Shown: positions 1-5,510, numbered from the stretch's first letter. The stretch: DNA of 5,957 bases from an uncultured Spirochaetia bacterium (GCA_937967705.1 CALCJG010000002.1:1-5957); one strand, 5' to 3'. Notes: generated by a model from the letters alone, not told the origin. Program-made: numbers and translations.

Positions 1-68
1 GTCTGACCCAGATGGGCCTCTGCTGCAAAGGTAAGGGTCTTTAGGTAGGATTCCTGGGACCACTTCAT
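1..68 (-). CDS. HD-domain phosphohydrolase, N-terminal fragment (gene runs off the left edge)
   Basis: Only the first 22 codons lie in the window. The translation starts MKWSQESYLKTLTFAAEAHL and continues with Gly-Gln. The FAAEAHxGQ stretch is what opens the HD hydrolase domain of Rel/SpoT proteins and of stand-alone HD proteins; in Rel-type hydrolases the same motif is followed by a GxPYxxHP segment, which would lie outside the window. The start is well supported: GGAGG at 75-79 sits 6 nt before ATG at 66-68. The gene diverges from the RelA/SpoT-TPR synthetase across about 220 bp. If the family call is right, the protein would be a cytosolic metal-dependent phosphohydrolase, possibly removing the 3'-pyrophosphate of (p)ppGpp. 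The HD catalytic residues are not visible, so substrate and activity are inference. It could also be an HD nucleotidase. Confidence 0.65.
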   Translation of the reverse strand, partial: MKWSQESYLKTLTFAAEAHLGQ

Positions 69-288
69 GGTTAGCCTCCAAAGACTGGAATCTTCTTCGC
101 GAAATGACGAGAATCCTGAAACAATTGCTGGACAATCAACTCTAATGGTTGTAAATTAAAGCATGTGCTAATTTTGGATGAGATAGAAAATATGGCAATA
201 AATTTATAGAGTCCGAATATTTACCCTCCGTGCACCTGTTCACAGAAATCTTCCTTATCACAAAAGGAATATATGCGGGAAGGCTATG
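69..288. other. Divergent intergenic region between the HD gene and the RelA/SpoT-TPR gene
   Basis: This AT-rich spacer must hold the 5' regions of both divergent genes. The minus-strand GGAGG at 75-79 serves the HD gene. On the plus strand, the purine-rich run ending AAGG at 280-283 serves the synthetase. I looked for -35/-10 pairs on both strands and found none with convincing hexamers and spacing; isolated TATAAA-like pieces occur near 203-210. Small imperfect dyads (AGCA/TGCT around 160-169, CAAC/GTTG around 137-151) are too short to call operators. No tRNA or small RNA gene is evident. Confidence 0.6.
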
Positions 289-1515
289 ATGAAAAAAAAA
301 GTCAGGGAATGGATCGGCAACAGGCATCATCTCTTATCGGATTACAGCGTCAGGGAAGAGAAATACGCTCTCATCCTCGACCGGATTATCCGGCGTATGG
401 AGCATTACAGGGATGAGGCAGGAATACGGGGACTGGTCAAGGGGCGTGTCAAGGGATTCGAGGCCTTCTATCGCAAGCTGCTGGAGAAGAACGTAGAACG
501 CTCGGTAGGTAACCCCTTTGAAGACATCACCGACCTTGTGGGGATTCGCGTGGTGGTTCCCTTTCTGGAAGATGTTCAGACTATTGAGTGCCTGGTAAAA
601 AAGAAGTTTGATGTCCTGGAGGTGGAGAACAAGTCGAGGAGCCTCTCCATCCGGGAGTTCGGGTATGATTCCACCCACATCACCGTCGAGGTGCCTCAGG
701 ATATCCTGGATGAAGCGGGGCTTGAGGACGTCCTGGTCTGCGAGATACAGATACGCACCATTCTTCAGGACGCCTGGGCCGAGGTGGAGCACGAACTGGT
801 CTACAAGAGCGGCATCGACAGTGATAAGGTTGAGATCCCCATTAGGCGCAAGCTCATTGCCCTGAACGCCACGCTCTCCCTTGCGGACACGACCTTCCAG
901 GAGATAAGGGACTATCAGAAGAAGCGGTACCAGGATATTCATGTCCGTCATCAAAAGCTCCTGGACAAGGTGTCCACCATCCCTGAAAAGATGATATCCC
1001 GCCGGGAGGGGGGATTGCAGGATGTCCCGGAAGGGGTTTCACTTCCCCGGGAAGATTCCTCGGACACGAACAGCCTCTTCATGGAGGCCCTCAATGCCCA
1101 CCTGGACAATCATTTCGAGCGGGCCCTGGAGCTGTATACGCAGCTCCTGCTCATCTCCCCCAACCATTTTATCTACAATCACAGGGGTCTGGTCTACTTC
1201 GCCATGTCTGATTACCGGAGGGCCGTTGAGGATTTCACCTCCGCCATTCAGATGGCAAGCGAGGACACCAGGGTTTATACAAACCGGGGACTGGCTTACA
1301 GGATGCTGGGAGAATATGACCGGGCGCTGGAGGATTTCAATAAATCCATCGAGATAAACCCGCTCTGGGCCGACACCTTCTACGGGCGGGCTCTCACCTA
1401 TTATGACATGGGCAACATCAGCGGGGCCCTGAAGGACTGTGATACGTCCATCGACATCAAACCGGACTTCAAGCAGGTGGTGCGGTTCAAGCAGTTCCTT
1501 CTGAAGATTATGTAG
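289..1515 (+). CDS. RelA/SpoT-domain (p)ppGpp synthetase with C-terminal TPR repeats
   Basis: Predicted cytosolic GTP/GDP pyrophosphokinase that would make the alarmone (p)ppGpp from ATP. Numbering is from the first ATG at 286. Residues about 49-175 form a RelA/SpoT synthetase domain. Visible motifs are GRVK (53-56) with Y62-R63-K64, DLVGIRV with Asp83 (the metal-binding Asp of Rel), FGYDSTH with Tyr127 and His131 (guanine-stacking loop), and CEIQIRT with catalytic Glu153, followed by DAWAEVEHELVYK. A helical linker reaches about residue 255. Four TPR-like repeats follow at about 264-295, 297-328, 329-361 and 362-395, with the usual Gly/Ala-Tyr and NP signatures. HD, TGS and ACT domains are absent, so it resembles a small alarmone synthetase with a protein-interaction tail. 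Adjacent ATGs at 286 and 289 are possible starts; 289 gives better spacing (5 nt) from GGGAAGG. The Ser of the Rel RxKxxxS motif is Ala60. Synthetase activity is inferred from retained residues. Confidence 0.88.
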   Translation: MKKKVREWIGNRHHLLSDYSVREEKYALILDRIIRRMEHYRDEAGIRGLVKGRVKGFEAFYRKLLEKNVERSVGNPFEDITDLVGIRVVVPFLEDVQTIECLVKKKFDVLEVENKSRSLSIREFGYDSTHITVEVPQDILDEAGLEDVLVCEIQIRTILQDAWAEVEHELVYKSGIDSDKVEIPIRRKLIALNATLSLADTTFQEIRDYQKKRYQDIHVRHQKLLDKVSTIPEKMISRREGGLQDVPEGVSLPREDSSDTNSLFMEALNAHLDNHFERALELYTQLLLISPNHFIYNHRGLVYFAMSDYRRAVEDFTSAIQMASEDTRVYTNRGLAYRMLGEYDRALEDFNKSIEINPLWADTFYGRALTYYDMGNISGALKDCDTSIDIKPDFKQVVRFKQFLLKIM

Positions 1516-1517
1516 GA

Positions 1518-2972
1518 TCAGTAATACTCGCTCATCGCCACGTCCTCGAAGAGATACTTTTGGTTGTCCTCGTGGATCTGGCATGCGACAGGATAGCTAC
1601 CGTCGAAACAGGCGGTGCAGAACTGGCGATTGGGCATGTCCACGGATTTCAGCAGTGAATCCACTGTGAGATACGCAATAGACTCCACTTCCAGATAAGA
1701 CCGGATCTGTTCTATGCTGTTCCTGGCGGCAATCAGTTCCTCCTGGGTCGGAATGTCGATGCCGTAGAAACAGGGATGGGTTGTGGGGGGGGCGGATATC
1801 CGCACATGGATCTCCCGGGCTCCGGCGCGACGGAACATCTTGATGATCTTCCGCATGGTGGTTCCCCGCATGATGGAGTCGTCCACAAGAATAACCCTCT
1901 TGCCGTCCACTACGGATTTGACCACGTTGTATTTGATCTTGGCCCCGAAATCCCTTATTTTCTGCGAGGGCTCTATGAAGGTGCGCCCGATGTAATGGCT
2001 TCGAATCATCCCCTTCTCATAAGGCAATCCCGCTTCCTTGGCGTAGCCCAGCGCGGCGCAAACCGAGGAATCCGGTATGGGAACGACAATATCCGCCTCT
2101 ACGGGCCTCTGTTTGGCCAGCATGCGCCCCAGCTTTATCCTCATATCGTATACGGATTCCCCGAAGATGATGCTGTCCGGGCGGGAAAAGTAAATGTATT
2201 CAAAAATGCACAGGGATTCGCACTTCTTCTCGAAGGGAAAGTAGGATTTGACGCCCTCCCTGCTGATTTCGACTATTTCTCCCGGCTCTACCTCCCGCAC
2301 ATGCTGGGCATCGATGATGTCGAAGGCGCATGTCTCCGAGGCCACGACCCAGGCGTTGTCCAGCCGGCCCAGAACCAGCGGACGGAAACCGTTGGGGTCG
2401 CGGATTGCGTAGATGGCGTTCTTGTTCATCACCAGCAGGGAGTAGGCGCCGGTTACCTGCTTGAGGGCGTGTATCAGGGCTTCAAGAAAATCGCTGATAC
2501 CGGAACGTGCCATCAGGTGGACGATGACCTCCGTATCGATGGAGGTCTGGAAAATGGAACCGTCTCTTTCCAGGGCAAAACGCAATTCCCCGGCGTTGAC
2601 GAGGTTGCCGTTATGCGACAGGACAATGGGGCCCAGCAGCGTCTCGGCCCTGAGAGGCTGGGCGTTTCGGAGAAAGGAGGAGCCGGTGGTGGAATAACGG
2701 TTGTGGCCGATGGCCATCGGGCCCTGGAGATTTTCGAAATGATGTTCCCTGAAAATGTCCACTACCTTGCCCATCCCCGCGTAACGGTAAATGTGCTCCC
2801 CGTCGCAGGTGGCGATCCCGGCCGATTCCTGCCCCCGGTGCTGCAGGGCATAGAGACCCAGATAGGTGAGGTTGGCGGCCTTGTCGTTTCCGAAAATGCC
2901 GAAAACGCCGCATTCCTCCCTGGGCTTGTAATGGTCAGGATCGGTATCGGCGGAGCAGTTTCTGGTGTTCAT
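1518..2972 (-). CDS. purF: Amidophosphoribosyltransferase (glutamine PRPP amidotransferase), iron-sulfur type
   Basis: First committed enzyme of de novo purine synthesis: PRPP plus glutamine gives 5-phosphoribosylamine, in the cytosol. The 484-residue protein is full length. After a 20-residue prosequence comes ECGVFGIFG, so Cys21 is the expected N-terminal nucleophile after self-processing. The Ntn glutaminase domain shows LQHRGQESAG (43-52), GHNRYST (89-95) and SHNGNL (119-124). The phosphoribosyltransferase domain shows EYIYFSRPDS (258-267) and the PRPP loop VILVDDSIMRGTT (360-372). Cys255, Cys401, Cys452 and Cys455 match the four 4Fe-4S ligands of the Bacillus-type enzyme, implying an oxygen-sensitive cluster. 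The ATG at 2972 follows AGGA by 6 nt and has an in-frame stop just upstream, so it is the first possible ATG. No other pur gene is in view. It ends tail to tail with the RelA/SpoT-TPR gene, leaving 2 bp between stops. Confidence 0.97.
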   Translation of the reverse strand: MNTRNCSADTDPDHYKPREECGVFGIFGNDKAANLTYLGLYALQHRGQESAGIATCDGEHIYRYAGMGKVVDIFREHHFENLQGPMAIGHNRYSTTGSSFLRNAQPLRAETLLGPIVLSHNGNLVNAGELRFALERDGSIFQTSIDTEVIVHLMARSGISDFLEALIHALKQVTGAYSLLVMNKNAIYAIRDPNGFRPLVLGRLDNAWVVASETCAFDIIDAQHVREVEPGEIVEISREGVKSYFPFEKKCESLCIFEYIYFSRPDSIIFGESVYDMRIKLGRMLAKQRPVEADIVVPIPDSSVCAALGYAKEAGLPYEKGMIRSHYIGRTFIEPSQKIRDFGAKIKYNVVKSVVDGKRVILVDDSIMRGTTMRKIIKMFRRAGAREIHVRISAPPTTHPCFYGIDIPTQEELIAARNSIEQIRSYLEVESIAYLTVDSLLKSVDMPNRQFCTACFDGSYPVACQIHEDNQKYLFEDVAMSEYY

Positions 2973-3146
2973 GGCTTTTCCTGAGAGTCATTAGATTGAA
3001 TCCCATCAGGCTTTTCCATATGCCCGCCGTCCGGGGGTGGGTGGAAAAGGGGTGGGAACACATTTTGTAACAAGAATATCGCAAAGGGCCATATTGTAAA
3101 TAAAATTAATACCCCTGCCGGGTTTTTCGCCGGAGCGATTGGTTAT

Positions 3147-3175
3147 ATTATACCATGTCCTGATAAGCCTGGAAA
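3147..3175 (-). promoter_or_regulatory. Probable sigma70 promoter of purF
   Basis: On the minus strand a perfect -10 hexamer TATAAT (3152 down to 3147) is preceded by TGG, giving an extended TGn -10. A -35-like TTTCCA (3175 down to 3170, four of six consensus bases) lies exactly 17 bp upstream. The expected transcript would start near 3140, leaving a leader of roughly 165 nt before purF. The call rests on sequence alone. Confidence 0.7.
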
Positions 3176-3178
3176 ATG

Positions 3179-3201
3179 AAAAAAGGGGTCAGAGCCCTCT
3201 T
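3179..3201 (-). terminator. Probable rho-independent terminator of the XRE-cupin gene
   Basis: Read on the minus strand, AAGAGGG (3201-3195) can pair with CCCTTTT (3187-3181) around a 7-nt loop. This gives a 7-bp stem with one G-U pair, running into a tract of six T that ends at 3179. It sits about 80 bp after the XRE-cupin stop and just before the purF promoter, where a transcription boundary makes sense. The stem is weak because only three pairs are G-C. The same bases read GGGGTCAGAGCCC on the plus strand, a motif I associate with dispersed repeat elements, so the structure may have another origin. Confidence 0.45.
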
Positions 3202-3279
3202 GTATCGGCAGAATTAACATATCTGTAACAAAAGATGACTGCGAAAAGGAAATACTGTGCTGTACACATAAGGCTCCCG

Positions 3280-3849
3280 TCAGGAGGCATAAATGACGGC
3301 AATAATGCGGGCAATATTCTCATCCGCCGTGGAAACCCTGTGAGGTACGCTGGAATCGTAATAAATGCTGTCCCCTGGCTCCAGGATGTCCCTGTAATCG
3401 GCCAGCTGTACCTCTACTCGACCTTCCAGGACGAAGATAAACTCCTCTCCCTCATGATTATAGGGAACTCCTTTACGGGATTCCGGTTCTAGGGTCACCA
3501 GAAAGGGCTCCATGTTGCGGTTAATTTTATCCGGTGCCAGGGACTCGTAGGAATAACCGTATCGGATACCTTCCTTGGAAGCCACCCGGGAGGTGGGGGT
3601 GCGTTCATGCTTACGGACAATAGTGAAGGGGGCTTTGCCCGACTGTTCAAAGAACTTCCCGATCTCCACGTTGAGGGAATGGGCCACTTTGATCAGGGCA
3701 CCCAGAGGGGGAGATATCAGATGATTCTCTATCTGGGAGATGAAGGCTGTGGAAAAACCGGTTCTTTCAGCCAGTTCCTGCAGGGAAAAACCCATGGATT
3801 CCCGGATCTGTTTGATTTTTTCCCCGACTTTGACTTCGCCACTGTTCAT
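3280..3849 (-). CDS. XRE-family transcriptional regulator with C-terminal cupin domain
   Basis: Predicted cytosolic DNA-binding regulator of 189 residues, the normal size for HTH-cupin proteins. Residues 8-64 are an XRE/HTH_3 domain: VGEKIKQIRESMGFSLQELA, then the recognition-helix segment around FSTAFISQIE and the SPPLGALIKVAHSL tail. Residues about 112-187 form a cupin_2 barrel, with YNHEGEEFIFVLEG (130-143) as motif 1 and EPGDSIYYDSSVPHRV (157-172) as motif 2. Glu133/Glu135/Glu136 and His132/His170 are retained, so small-ligand or metal sensing is possible. The start has GGAGG at 3854-3858, 4 nt upstream. It is divergent from the SRPBCC gene, so that gene and its own promoter are likely targets. 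Relatives regulate polyamine, amino-acid or fatty-acid-related genes; the ligand here is unknown. Confidence 0.93.
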   Translation of the reverse strand: MNSGEVKVGEKIKQIRESMGFSLQELAERTGFSTAFISQIENHLISPPLGALIKVAHSLNVEIGKFFEQSGKAPFTIVRKHERTPTSRVASKEGIRYGYSYESLAPDKINRNMEPFLVTLEPESRKGVPYNHEGEEFIFVLEGRVEVQLADYRDILEPGDSIYYDSSVPHRVSTADENIARIIAVIYAS

Positions 3850-3928
3850 AAAGCCTCCGTGATGACTGCGCTGGTGTATTGTCCCGCACCTGACGAGAAG
3901 GAATCCTCGCTCCGGTGGAAAGGATATA

Positions 3929-3959
3929 AATATAATCAGGTGCAGTGGCCTGAAGTCAA
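3929..3959 (-). promoter_or_regulatory. Candidate sigma70 promoter of the XRE-cupin gene
   Basis: On the minus strand TTGACT (3959-3954, five of six consensus bases) is followed after 19 bp by TATATT (3934-3929, five of six). A start near 3922 would leave about 70 nt before the ATG at 3849. The 19-bp spacer is longer than ideal, and the overlapping TATA-rich stretch offers alternative -10 registers. Confidence 0.5.
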
Positions 3960-4052
3960 GATAAATAAGGTTTTCCCGTTATCTTTACTGATCCGTACGT
4001 ACCTTTCTTTCATCGTACAAATGGGTATCCTTCCCCGGGGGAGGGAAATCAA

Positions 4053-4083
4053 TTGACTTTTTGCAGGTAACCCCCCTTAATAT
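4053..4083 (+). promoter_or_regulatory. Candidate promoter of the SRPBCC gene
   Basis: TTGACT (4053-4058) is a five-of-six -35 element. TAATAT (4078-4083) is a four-of-six -10, with a 19-bp spacer. It would give a leader of about 80 nt before the ATG at 4169. Long spacing and a modest -10 suggest a weak or activator-dependent promoter, if real. Confidence 0.4.
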
Positions 4084-4168
4084 ACACAGGTTTGCCCCAT
4101 TGCCGTGATATGGAAAGGGACGGACAGGCTGATTGGGACCGCCGGGATTAAATCCAAAGGGAGTGATG

Positions 4169-4642
4169 ATGAGAAAGGTATATGAAGTGAGCCAGGCCCT
4201 GGAGATTGAGGGAGATGCAGCCGATTGCTATAATCTCCTCTGTGATTTCGAAAGCTACCCATCCTGGTTCCATTACGTCAAGGCCGTTAAAATCCTGAAA
4301 CGGGATGAGCTGGACATCCCGCTGCGGGTGGATTTTACCTGCGATATCGCCATCAAGGGGGGGATACAGAAAAAAGGGATCAAGGTGGTCAATGAATACG
4401 CCTATGACCAGATCAATAAAAAACTCATATATAAAGTGGTAGGGGGTGATGTCAAGCAGGGGGAGGGATACTATCAGTTTCGACAGCTCAATTCCGGCAA
4501 AACCCTGGCCGTCTTCTATGTGAAAATAGACTTTGGTATTATCATCCCTGCCAAGCTGATCAGCTTCATGATCGACACCCTGATGAAAGGGGTCCTGGTG
4601 ATGATCAAAAACGGTGTGGAAAAAAAGACCCCGGCTTCCTAA
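4169..4642 (+). CDS. SRPBCC-fold (START/polyketide cyclase-like) small protein
   Basis: A 157-residue soluble protein with the layout of the SRPBCC superfamily: a short first strand (VSQALEIEGDAADCYNLLCD), the Trp-containing segment FESYPSWFHYVKAVKILKR (27-45), alternating beta-strands through residue about 122, and a long C-terminal helix (about 126-151, PAKLISFMIDTLMKGVLVMI) that usually closes the hydrophobic pocket. The family binds lipids or other hydrophobic ligands, or acts in coenzyme Q or polyketide chemistry. No specific ligand or catalytic residue can be read here. Start choice: AAGGGAG at 4157-4163 lies 5 nt before ATG 4169; the adjacent ATG at 4166 is also possible. A TTG at 4133 would add residues with no family resemblance. 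It is divergent from the XRE-cupin gene and its stop overlaps that of the convergent hydrolase. Confidence 0.85.
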   Translation: MRKVYEVSQALEIEGDAADCYNLLCDFESYPSWFHYVKAVKILKRDELDIPLRVDFTCDIAIKGGIQKKGIKVVNEYAYDQINKKLIYKVVGGDVKQGEGYYQFRQLNSGKTLAVFYVKIDFGIIIPAKLISFMIDTLMKGVLVMIKNGVEKKTPAS

Positions 4643-5505
4643 ATCCTATCGTATTCTTTCCCGCTGATGAAATCGATCATCAACTCGCCCGCTTTTTCGC
4701 TGTGAGTCTCCTTGTTGCTCGCCAGTTCCCGATAGACCGACCGGGGTATCAGGTTCATGAGTCTCTTGATGTTGGTGGTGCCGTGCAATGTGTCCGATGT
4801 GGCGCCGATGAAGAGGCAGGGGGCCGTAATGCCTTCAAGAATGTCCCAGATTTTATAGGTCTTAAGGGCCTTGGCATTGGCTTTCAGCTTATAGGGGTCC
4901 GCCTCGTCCAGGGTGGTCTCATATTTCTTGATCTGTTCCTGTTCCCTCTTCTTGTCCAGCCGGAAGTTGCGCAGGTACCATTTGATGAGGGGCTTGATCA
5001 GATGATAGAGGGAAGGGGGGGTCAGAGCCAGGATGAGGTCTCCCAGTATCTTCGGGAAGCGGAATTCCGGGTTGGGGGCTATCAGGATGGCACAGAGCGG
5101 ATCCCGGTGATGTAATGCCAGGTACTCCAATATGGCCGTGGCGCCGAGGGAACTGCCGGCAAGAACAAAATCTCTCCCCTCGGGGATGGTGCGGTCTATT
5201 ACATTTTTCAGATCCTCTGTGAGCCGTTTGATGGTATAGCTCACCTTCTTTTTCACCGGAACCACGGACGACTTTTTCTCCCTCGTTTCGAGATAGAGTG
5301 TCCTGAAGCGGGGAGTGATGCTCTTCATCACACCCTTCCAGCCGGATATCAGAGAAATCCACCCCGCCACAAAGAGGATCAGAGGAGTATCCTTCTCCTC
5401 CCGGGTCGGGGTAAAATCGATAATACGAAGAGTAACACCGTCAGAAACTTCTGCCATATACTCCCGGATCTCGGTGCCGGGAGAAGAGTATTCTGAATAG
5501 TCCAA
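4639..5505 (-). CDS. Alpha/beta hydrolase, TTG start
   Basis: A 288-residue serine hydrolase-type protein without a signal peptide. After the first strands comes LILFVAGW (42-49), where the oxyanion-hole HG is replaced by AGW. The nucleophile elbow is GSSLG (117-121) with Ser119. A helical cap region, rich in Leu and basic residues, spans about 150-215. Likely acid and base are Asp238 in GATSDTLHG and His268 in KETHSEKAGE, so the catalytic triad appears complete. Substrate is unknown; esterase, lipase or acyl hydrolase activity is possible. The start is TTG at 5505: AGGAGGTG lies 7 nt upstream and fully matches the anti-Shine-Dalgarno, while the next in-frame ATG (5457) has only a modest site. 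It starts 21 bp after the dehydrogenase gene and is probably in the same operon. Its stop overlaps the SRPBCC stop. Confidence 0.88.
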   Translation of the reverse strand: MDYSEYSSPGTEIREYMAEVSDGVTLRIIDFTPTREEKDTPLILFVAGWISLISGWKGVMKSITPRFRTLYLETREKKSSVVPVKKKVSYTIKRLTEDLKNVIDRTIPEGRDFVLAGSSLGATAILEYLALHHRDPLCAILIAPNPEFRFPKILGDLILALTPPSLYHLIKPLIKWYLRNFRLDKKREQEQIKKYETTLDEADPYKLKANAKALKTYKIWDILEGITAPCLFIGATSDTLHGTTNIKRLMNLIPRSVYRELASNKETHSEKAGELMIDFISGKEYDRI

Positions 5506-5510
5506 GGCGT

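Larger units (their letters stand above)
2973..3279. other. purF leader and spacer behind the XRE-cupin gene
   Basis: This 307-bp gap holds, reading along the minus strand, the 3' flank of the XRE-cupin gene, a probable terminator (3179-3201), the purF promoter (3147-3175) and a roughly 165-nt purF leader. The leader contains a small CCGG/CCGG hairpin (3118-3133), a region G-rich on the plus strand (3033-3056) and a 16-codon upstream ORF ending inside the purF start codon. I saw no PurR-type operator resembling ACGCAAACGTTTGCGT and could not recognise a purine riboswitch core. The part between 3202 and 3279 shows nothing further that I can assign. Confidence 0.6.
3850..4168. other. Divergent regulatory region between the XRE-cupin and SRPBCC genes
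   Basis: This 319-bp spacer has no supportable gene. It contains a minus-strand promoter candidate for the XRE-cupin gene (3929-3959), a plus-strand promoter candidate for the SRPBCC gene (4053-4083), and between them the perfect 8-bp palindrome GTACGTAC (3995-4002) followed by another CGTAC at 4014-4018. That cluster is a possible regulator-binding site. The SRPBCC ribosome binding site, AAGGGAG, lies at 4157-4163. Confidence 0.6.

Noticed and set aside
38..142. Plus-strand open stretch ending LLREMTRILKQLLDNQL, possibly the C-terminus of a broken gene
   Set aside because: It has an in-frame stop at 32-34 and no match to a family. The minus-strand HD gene start, with its ribosome binding site, explains the left part better.
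142..330. 62-codon minus-strand frame across the synthetase start
   Set aside because: It overlaps the well-supported synthetase start, has no good ribosome binding site and no family resemblance.
334..1584. Minus-strand and alternate-frame open stretches within the synthetase gene
   Set aside because: They are shadows of a gene with clear RelA/SpoT and TPR motifs; none shows a domain or ribosome binding site.
1776..2984. Long plus-strand open frame opposite purF
   Set aside because: It lies wholly antisense to a full-length purF with all its motifs, and its translation is low-complexity Gly/Val/His-rich with no recognisable domain.
2973..3140. Purine riboswitch or PurR operator in the purF leader
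   Set aside because: I could not find the conserved riboswitch core or an ACGCAAACGTTTGCGT-like palindrome; only a short CCGG hairpin is present.
3607..4056. 149-codon plus-strand frame antisense to the XRE-cupin start and its promoter region
   Set aside because: It covers the HTH-coding region on the opposite strand and a promoter spacer, with no recognisable domain.
4133..4168. Twelve-codon N-terminal extension of the SRPBCC protein from TTG
   Set aside because: The ribosome binding site at 4157-4163 lies inside the extension and is spaced for the ATG at 4169.
4622..4640. Possible hydrolase terminator: minus-strand T7 tract after GC-rich bases
   Set aside because: The CCGGGG before the T-tract has no partner leaving a hairpin loop, so only a T-run remains, inside the SRPBCC coding sequence.
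5018..5029. Second copy of GGGGTCAGAGCC inside the hydrolase gene, suggesting a repeat
   Set aside because: The 12 bases encode an uninterrupted LALTPP segment of the hydrolase and lack the flanking A-tract and CCTCTTG, so the match is probably chance.
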